Positions 43,899 to 48,255 of a stretch of DNA of 48,255 nucleotides are shown here, piece after piece. How positions within the stretch are numbered: position 1 is the first letter of the stretch; every line of letters starts with the position of its first letter. The position numbers were made by a program, and so were the translations under genes. The DNA comes from Chloroflexota bacterium. GTDB lineage: Bacteria > Chloroflexota > UBA11872 > UBA12225. The notes under the pieces were generated by a model. The model saw nothing but the letters and a program-made list of their open reading frames with translations. It was not told where the DNA came from and searched no databases. The DNA lies in assembly GCA_009693165.1 (NCBI GenBank), contig SHXX01000009.1:1-48255 (forward strand). The letters are read 5' to 3'.

Positions 43899-45758
43899 AT
43901 GAACCTGACAAGCCTCCGCGACCTGATCGATCTCCTGCGTCGCGAGGGCGAGATCGTGGAAGTTACCGCGCCAGTCGATCCGTATCTTGAGATCGCCGAG
44001 GTCCACCGGCGCGTGATCGCTGCGGGAGGCCCGGCACTGCTCTTCCGATCGCCAAAAGGCAGCGACTTTCCCGTCGTCACGAACCTGTTCGGGACGATGC
44101 GACGGATTGAACTGGCGTTCGGGCGACGGCCGGTCGACTTCGTGCGCCAGGCCGCACGTGCGGCGACGGAACTCCTGCCGCCGACTCCGGCGAAGCTGTG
44201 GGAGTTCAGGGGCCTTGTTGGTGCGGGACTTCGCGTGGGGCTCCGTCGCGAAGCGACCGGACCAATCCTCGACGCCGTCCATTCACCGCCTGACCTCACG
44301 CGCCTGCCGGTGTTGACGTTGTCTCCCGACGATGGCGGACCGTTCGTCACGTTGCCCCTTGTCTTTACCGAGCACCCGGGTCCAGATGGTCACGGACACA
44401 ACCTTGGCATGTACCGGATGCAGGTCTACGACCGGCAGACGACCGGAATGCACTGGCAGATTGGCAAGGGCGGTGGGTTCCACCATGCGGCGGCTGAGCG
44501 TAATGGTCACGCACTGCCAGTGACCGTATTCCTCGGTGGCCCGCCGGCGATGATCCTCGGCGCAATCGCGCCGCTTCCGGAGAACCTTCCCGAACTGCTG
44601 CTGTCGTCACTGCTCATGGGCGAGCGGCTAGGTAGAACGCCAGACCCGGTAGGTGGATATCCCCTTTTGTCTCAAGCCGAGTTCGCCCTCGTCGGGGAGG
44701 TACCACCGGCGATCAGACGCACCGAGGGTCCGTTCGGCGACCACTACGGGTACTACTCGATGGCCCACGAGTTCCCGGTATTCAACGTCCGCAGGCTGTA
44801 TCACCGCAGGGATGCGATCTATCCCGCAACCGTCGTGGCCCAACCGCGGCAGGAAGACTACTTCATCGGGGAGTACCTCCAGGAACTGCTCTCCCCACTG
44901 TTCCCACTGGTCATGCCATCAGTGCGTGATATCTGGAGCTACGGCGAAACGGGCTTCCATTCCCTTGCTGCCGCAGTGGTACATGAACGGTACGCGCGGG
45001 AAGCGTTATCGGCGGCGTTCCGAATACTCGGCGAGGGGCAACTGGCACTGACAAAGTTTCTGCTGGTCACCGACACTCCCCGTGATCTCAAGGACTTTCC
45101 CGGCACGTTGGAACACATCCTCGCCCGGGCGAACTTCAATACCGACCTGTTCATTTTCGACCAGACCGCAATGGACACGCTTGATTACACAGGCAGTTCA
45201 CTGAACCGCGGAAGCAAGGGAGTGTTGATCGGGACGGGACCAGCGAAGCGACGTCTCCCGAGTGTCTTCGGCCTGGCCGAGGGGACGACACTGCCTGCCG
45301 GTGTTGCTGCGGCTGATGCCTTCTGTGACGGGTGCCTCGTCGTCTCCGGCCCAGCCTTCGAGGACGAACCCGGAGCGGTCGCAAGGCTTGTTTCGGCACC
45401 GGCGTTTGCCGGGTGGCCGCTGATCGTTCTCACCGACGACGTGTCCATCGCGCGCGACCCGGAGCGGTTCCTGTGGGCAACCTTCACCCGCTTCTCACCC
45501 GGTGCGGACATTCATGCCGCCCGGACACTTGCAAGGCGCCACCACCTGTCATACGAACCGCCGATCGGTATCGATGCCCGCATGAAGCCTTGGTACCCGA
45601 AGGAAGTTCGACCGCTGAAGTCGACTGCGGAAGGGGTGGATACGCGGTGGAAGGCACTCTTTCCACAAGGTATGGCCCAGAATCCGCGCCCATGCGGGCC
45701 ACCTGAGGATGACAATGCCCGAGTGCCGCTCCAACGTTCAATCGCGCCAAAGGATTGA
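43899..45758 (+). CDS. UbiD-family (prenylated-FMN) decarboxylase
   Basis: The 619-residue protein from the ATG at 43899 begins MNLTSLRDLIDLLRREGEIV. Family landmarks are LEIAEVHRRVIAAGGPALLF, MYRMQVYDRQTTGMHWQIGK, GAIAPLPEN, RTEGPFGDHYGYYS (with one of the catalytic acidic residues), VVAQPRQEDYFIGEYLQELL and FNTDLFIFDQTAMDTLDYTG. These enzymes (de)carboxylate aromatic or unsaturated acids with prenylated FMN, supplied by a UbiX-type enzyme not present here. It is longer than E. coli UbiD at both middle and end. Possible roles are quinone synthesis or aromatic-acid degradation; the SDR gene beside it does not decide this. Confidence 0.92.
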   Translation: MNLTSLRDLIDLLRREGEIVEVTAPVDPYLEIAEVHRRVIAAGGPALLFRSPKGSDFPVVTNLFGTMRRIELAFGRRPVDFVRQAARAATELLPPTPAKLWEFRGLVGAGLRVGLRREATGPILDAVHSPPDLTRLPVLTLSPDDGGPFVTLPLVFTEHPGPDGHGHNLGMYRMQVYDRQTTGMHWQIGKGGGFHHAAAERNGHALPVTVFLGGPPAMILGAIAPLPENLPELLLSSLLMGERLGRTPDPVGGYPLLSQAEFALVGEVPPAIRRTEGPFGDHYGYYSMAHEFPVFNVRRLYHRRDAIYPATVVAQPRQEDYFIGEYLQELLSPLFPLVMPSVRDIWSYGETGFHSLAAAVVHERYAREALSAAFRILGEGQLALTKFLLVTDTPRDLKDFPGTLEHILARANFNTDLFIFDQTAMDTLDYTGSSLNRGSKGVLIGTGPAKRRLPSVFGLAEGTTLPAGVAAADAFCDGCLVVSGPAFEDEPGAVARLVSAPAFAGWPLIVLTDDVSIARDPERFLWATFTRFSPGADIHAARTLARRHHLSYEPPIGIDARMKPWYPKEVRPLKSTAEGVDTRWKALFPQGMAQNPRPCGPPEDDNARVPLQRSIAPKD

Positions 45759-45760
45759 CA

Positions 45761-46465
45761 TTAAGCGGGCAAATCAAACAGGAGTGCCTCGGCTTCCATG
45801 GCGGTGCCGGTGAGACGCACCGAAGATTCTCCCGTGAAAGATGCGCCGTCCCCCGGATTGAGAGAGACGTCGTTGACAGAAAGCGCGCCAGTCGCGACGT
45901 GCAGCCACGCGACGCGACCGGGTGCGAGGATATGGGCGACCCTGTCGCCATCGCGCAACACGGTTGCGAAGATGCGTGCGTCCTGGCGGAATGCGAGTGA
46001 TCCGGAAACGCGGTCCGGGGACATGATCAGGCAGAGACGACCCGCCTTCGCGTCGGGCCCAAAGGCAGCCTGGGAATAGACCGGTTCGAGGCCCGGACGA
46101 TTGGTCTGAAGCCATACTTGAAGAAAATGCACCTCTTTAGCAGACGACGGATTTGCCTCGCTATGGGCCATGCCGGTCCCGGCAGATATGAGTTGCACAT
46201 CGTGACGATGCACGGTCGCACGCACGCCCGTGGTGTCTTCATGCGAGAGTGACCCATTCAGGATGTACGAGAAGATCTCGAAATCCCGATGCGGGTGCAT
46301 TGGAAAGCCGTGACCGGGCGCCACTCGGTCCTGGTTGATGACGCGAAGGACCGAGAACCCCCGGTGGGCAGGATCGTGATATTGCCCGAACGAGAATGTA
46401 TGGCGGCTGTCCAGCCACCCGAAATCCGCGTGACCTCTTTCTTCAGACCGTCGGATAGCGATCAT
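45761..46465 (-). CDS. Pirin-family protein (YhhW type)
   Basis: The 234-residue protein starts MIAIRRSEERGHADFGWLDS. Its two cupin barrels carry the pirin metal site H57 and H59 (PMHPHRDFE), H101 and E103 (GTGMAHSEAN). Pirins of the YhhW type can act as quercetin 2,3-dioxygenases or redox sensors. The ATG at 46465 overlaps the stop of the upstream sugar-kinase gene (ATGA), so the two are translationally coupled. It is convergent with the UbiD gene, with two bases between the stops. Confidence 0.92.
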   Translation of the reverse strand: MIAIRRSEERGHADFGWLDSRHTFSFGQYHDPAHRGFSVLRVINQDRVAPGHGFPMHPHRDFEIFSYILNGSLSHEDTTGVRATVHRHDVQLISAGTGMAHSEANPSSAKEVHFLQVWLQTNRPGLEPVYSQAAFGPDAKAGRLCLIMSPDRVSGSLAFRQDARIFATVLRDGDRVAHILAPGRVAWLHVATGALSVNDVSLNPGDGASFTGESSVRLTGTAMEAEALLFDLPA

Positions 46466-47382
46466 CGCTTGGCCACCGTAAACGCCGTTTCGGCAAGGGC
46501 GAATGCACCAACCAGCCCGGCATCCTGCCCGTACTTCGGCGCAACGAGATAGTCAGTCTGATCACCAGTGATCTGTGGGGACGCAACATACCCGGCAAGC
46601 GTTTCCCGCAACCGGCGACGCGTTCGTTCCAACACATCGCTCCGTTGCATTACGCCACCACCCACGACGATGCGACGAGGTGAAAGCGCGAGAACGATCG
46701 ATGCCAATCCCGCAGCGAGGTACCCGGCTTCGAGTTCCCAGATCGGATGGTCGTCGGGAATGGTCTCACCAAGTTGTCCGAGACGACCGCTAATTGCCGG
46801 GCCCGCCGCCATTCCCTCGAAACACCCTGCCCCGTGGTAGGTACAGAAGCCGGTGTAGTCATCCATCTGGCCATTCGGCCAGGTGAGGCGCGGGATCGGG
46901 ATATGGCCCATCTCGGGATGAAGTAGACCGTGGAGGGGGAATCCATTGATGATTGCTCCCCCACCGATGCCTGTGCCTACGGTCAGGTACACGCAGGGAT
47001 CACAACCTTGTGCCGCCCCCCAACGCCACTCCCCGAGGGCGGCACCATTCACGTCGGTGTCGAACCCGACCGGCACGTCGAACGCGTCCTGAAGCGGACC
47101 GACAATCGGCGTGTGCGCCCAACCCGGCTTCGGAGTATTCGTGACCGACCCGTAATCCGGGGCCGCCGTGTCTAGTTGGATGGGTCCAAAGCAGGCAACT
47201 CCTATGGCGCCAAGCGCGTGCCCAGCGGAAGCCTCGCGGATGAAACTGATGCAGGCAGGGATCGTCAGATCCGGCGTGCGCGTGTCCATCCGCGTGCGGG
47301 CAATGATGTTGTCCGGCCCACTTCCCACGGCCACCACAAACTTCGTTCCCCCACCCTCGATCGCGCCGAAGACGAGACCCAT
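46462..47382 (-). CDS. ROK-family sugar kinase, fructokinase-like
   Basis: GGAG upstream of the ATG at 47382 gives 306 residues starting MGLVFGAIEGGGTKFVVAVG, the phosphate-binding DxGGT-type motif with Glu for Asp. The catalytic Asp is in GFDTDVNGAALGE. ROK landmarks GTGIGGGAIINGFPLHG and a zinc site (HPEMGHIPI; CTYHGAGCFEGMAAGPAI) match bacterial fructokinases. It would phosphorylate fructose or another hexose in the cytosol. It is coupled to the pirin gene downstream. Confidence 0.92.
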   Translation of the reverse strand: MGLVFGAIEGGGTKFVVAVGSGPDNIIARTRMDTRTPDLTIPACISFIREASAGHALGAIGVACFGPIQLDTAAPDYGSVTNTPKPGWAHTPIVGPLQDAFDVPVGFDTDVNGAALGEWRWGAAQGCDPCVYLTVGTGIGGGAIINGFPLHGLLHPEMGHIPIPRLTWPNGQMDDYTGFCTYHGAGCFEGMAAGPAISGRLGQLGETIPDDHPIWELEAGYLAAGLASIVLALSPRRIVVGGGVMQRSDVLERTRRRLRETLAGYVASPQITGDQTDYLVAPKYGQDAGLVGAFALAETAFTVAKR

Positions 47383-47534
47383 CGCTGCCCTCCTGACCCG
47401 AACCGAACCAGACCGTCGCGGCGTGCACGGACCTACGGCGCCCGACTGGTCTAAAACGGGATCAGCGTACCCCATCCGGCCGTCAACCCGAGTCCACGGA
47501 GAGGCAAATGATGCTTGACTATCAGGGAGCTGGA

Positions 47535-48255
47535 TCAGGCGAGTGCTGCACGCATTCGGTTCAACTGATCTGCAACACGGACGTACTCGTCCTCACCGCT
47601 GTGATGCTCGACGCTCCACGCTCCGTCATAGCCGGATGCGCGAAGCATCGCCACCTTTGACGCCAGTGGCCCTTCGCACGTCGTCTGATCGAAGTGCGTA
47701 TGGCATACCCATGGTGCGACGGCAGCATCGGCGGCGTGCCGTTCATCGTCAGTTCCGGTCCATGACCCGAGGTGCAACGAAATCCCGAAACCAGGATGGT
47801 CAATCGCCTCGTACAGCCGCTTCAGGTTCGCCCATGACTTCTCAGGTCCCCAGTGGTTCTCGGCGCCCATCCTGAACCCATGATCGTAGGCATACTGGGA
47901 ATAGTGGCGAAACCGCACGACGATATGTTCGAACTCGGCATCCAACCACGTCTCCCGCCGCGAACCGGCATCAATGCGAACGAACCGTGCGCCAAGTTGC
48001 GCTCCGGCACGGAGGTGCGCCCAGGCATTCGCCTCGTTGCGCGCCCGCACCTCAGGATCGTCGTCCCAGACGTGAGCCTGGTCAACGCACAGGTCCGCCA
48101 GTGACATGCCACGCTCGTCAAGGGCGTTCCGAACTTTTGCAAGGTACGCTTCATCGGTCGAAACGAGAAAACGGTTCCAGATGTCGGCCGCGTGGAGCCC
48201 AAACCGATAGCGGCAGGTTTCCAGGTAACCGAACACATCCATCCGGCCCGAGTTG
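47535..48255 (-). CDS. Sugar phosphate isomerase/epimerase-like TIM-barrel protein, partial at window edge
   Basis: The frame runs off the right edge on the minus strand (the codons before the ATG at 48242 read NSGR in frame), so the N-terminus is probably missing. The 235 or more visible residues show the xylose-isomerase-like barrel: ADIWNRFLVSTDEAYLAKVR, LADLCVDQAHVWDDDPEV, ARFVRIDAGS, GFRMGAENHWGPEKS (metal Glu and His), ISLHLGSWTG and WSVEHHSGEDEY. Members isomerise sugars or inositol derivatives with a divalent metal. It points away from the kinase and may start an operon outside the window. Confidence 0.85.
   Translation of the reverse strand, partial: NSGRMDVFGYLETCRYRFGLHAADIWNRFLVSTDEAYLAKVRNALDERGMSLADLCVDQAHVWDDDPEVRARNEANAWAHLRAGAQLGARFVRIDAGSRRETWLDAEFEHIVVRFRHYSQYAYDHGFRMGAENHWGPEKSWANLKRLYEAIDHPGFGISLHLGSWTGTDDERHAADAAVAPWVCHTHFDQTTCEGPLASKVAMLRASGYDGAWSVEHHSGEDEYVRVADQLNRMRAALA

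Overview
The window is bacterial chromosomal DNA, roughly 60% GC by eye, with densely packed genes on both strands and frequent GTG/TTG starts. There is no rRNA, tRNA, CRISPR array or phage module. The gene mix (lipoprotein sugar-binding protein, enolase-superfamily and Gfo/Idh enzymes, Atz/Trz-type deaminase, UbiD decarboxylase, 3Fe-4S ferredoxin, split cobalamin-dependent methionine synthase, ROK kinase, giant RCC1 surface protein) fits a free-living heterotroph. Chloroflexota is my best guess; this is inference from gene style, with no marker gene to prove it.

Layout. 1-270: the end of an IS66-like element inserted in a pentapeptide-repeat gene. 0.4-2.4 kb: a membrane protein and a membrane-anchored Mrr-type endonuclease whose frame carries an amber stop. 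2.4-8.3 kb: an orphan sugar-binding lipoprotein, a probable dead alpha/beta hydrolase, an enolase-superfamily enzyme and a class A beta-lactamase. 8.3-12.6 kb: a palindrome-rich promoter, a small membrane protein built from two 72-residue halves, a DtxR-family metal regulator and a three-gene ABC-2 exporter. 12.7-23.6 kb: one 3637-residue secreted protein with 35 RCC1 repeats (7+14+14), eight Ig-like domains and four SH3-like repeats. 23.7-25.8 kb: poorly conserved reading frames, including a staphylococcal-nuclease-like gene split across two frames. 25.9-35.4 kb: 8-oxoguanine deaminase-like enzyme, a double-Rossmann epimerase, an unknown conserved protein, methionine synthase with its reactivation domain as a separate gene, and an EamA transporter broken by a stop. 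35.4-38 kb: a gene-poor accessory stretch with one acyltransferase-type hydrolase. 38-48 kb: ordinary metabolic genes (transglutaminase-like protein, Gfo/Idh, HAD, ferredoxin, hydrolase, SDR, UbiD, pirin, ROK sugar kinase, sugar isomerase-like protein).

Most worth following: (a) the 173-residue membrane protein at 8425, where His, Asp and Glu recur at exactly the same spacing in both halves, next to a metal-responsive regulator and palindromes; (b) the giant protein, where two 14-repeat RCC1 arrays are each inserted into the same point of an Ig-like domain, and the counts fit five seven-bladed propellers; (c) several genes that look dead or split (Mrr, alpha/beta hydrolase, nuclease, EamA, pentapeptide protein).
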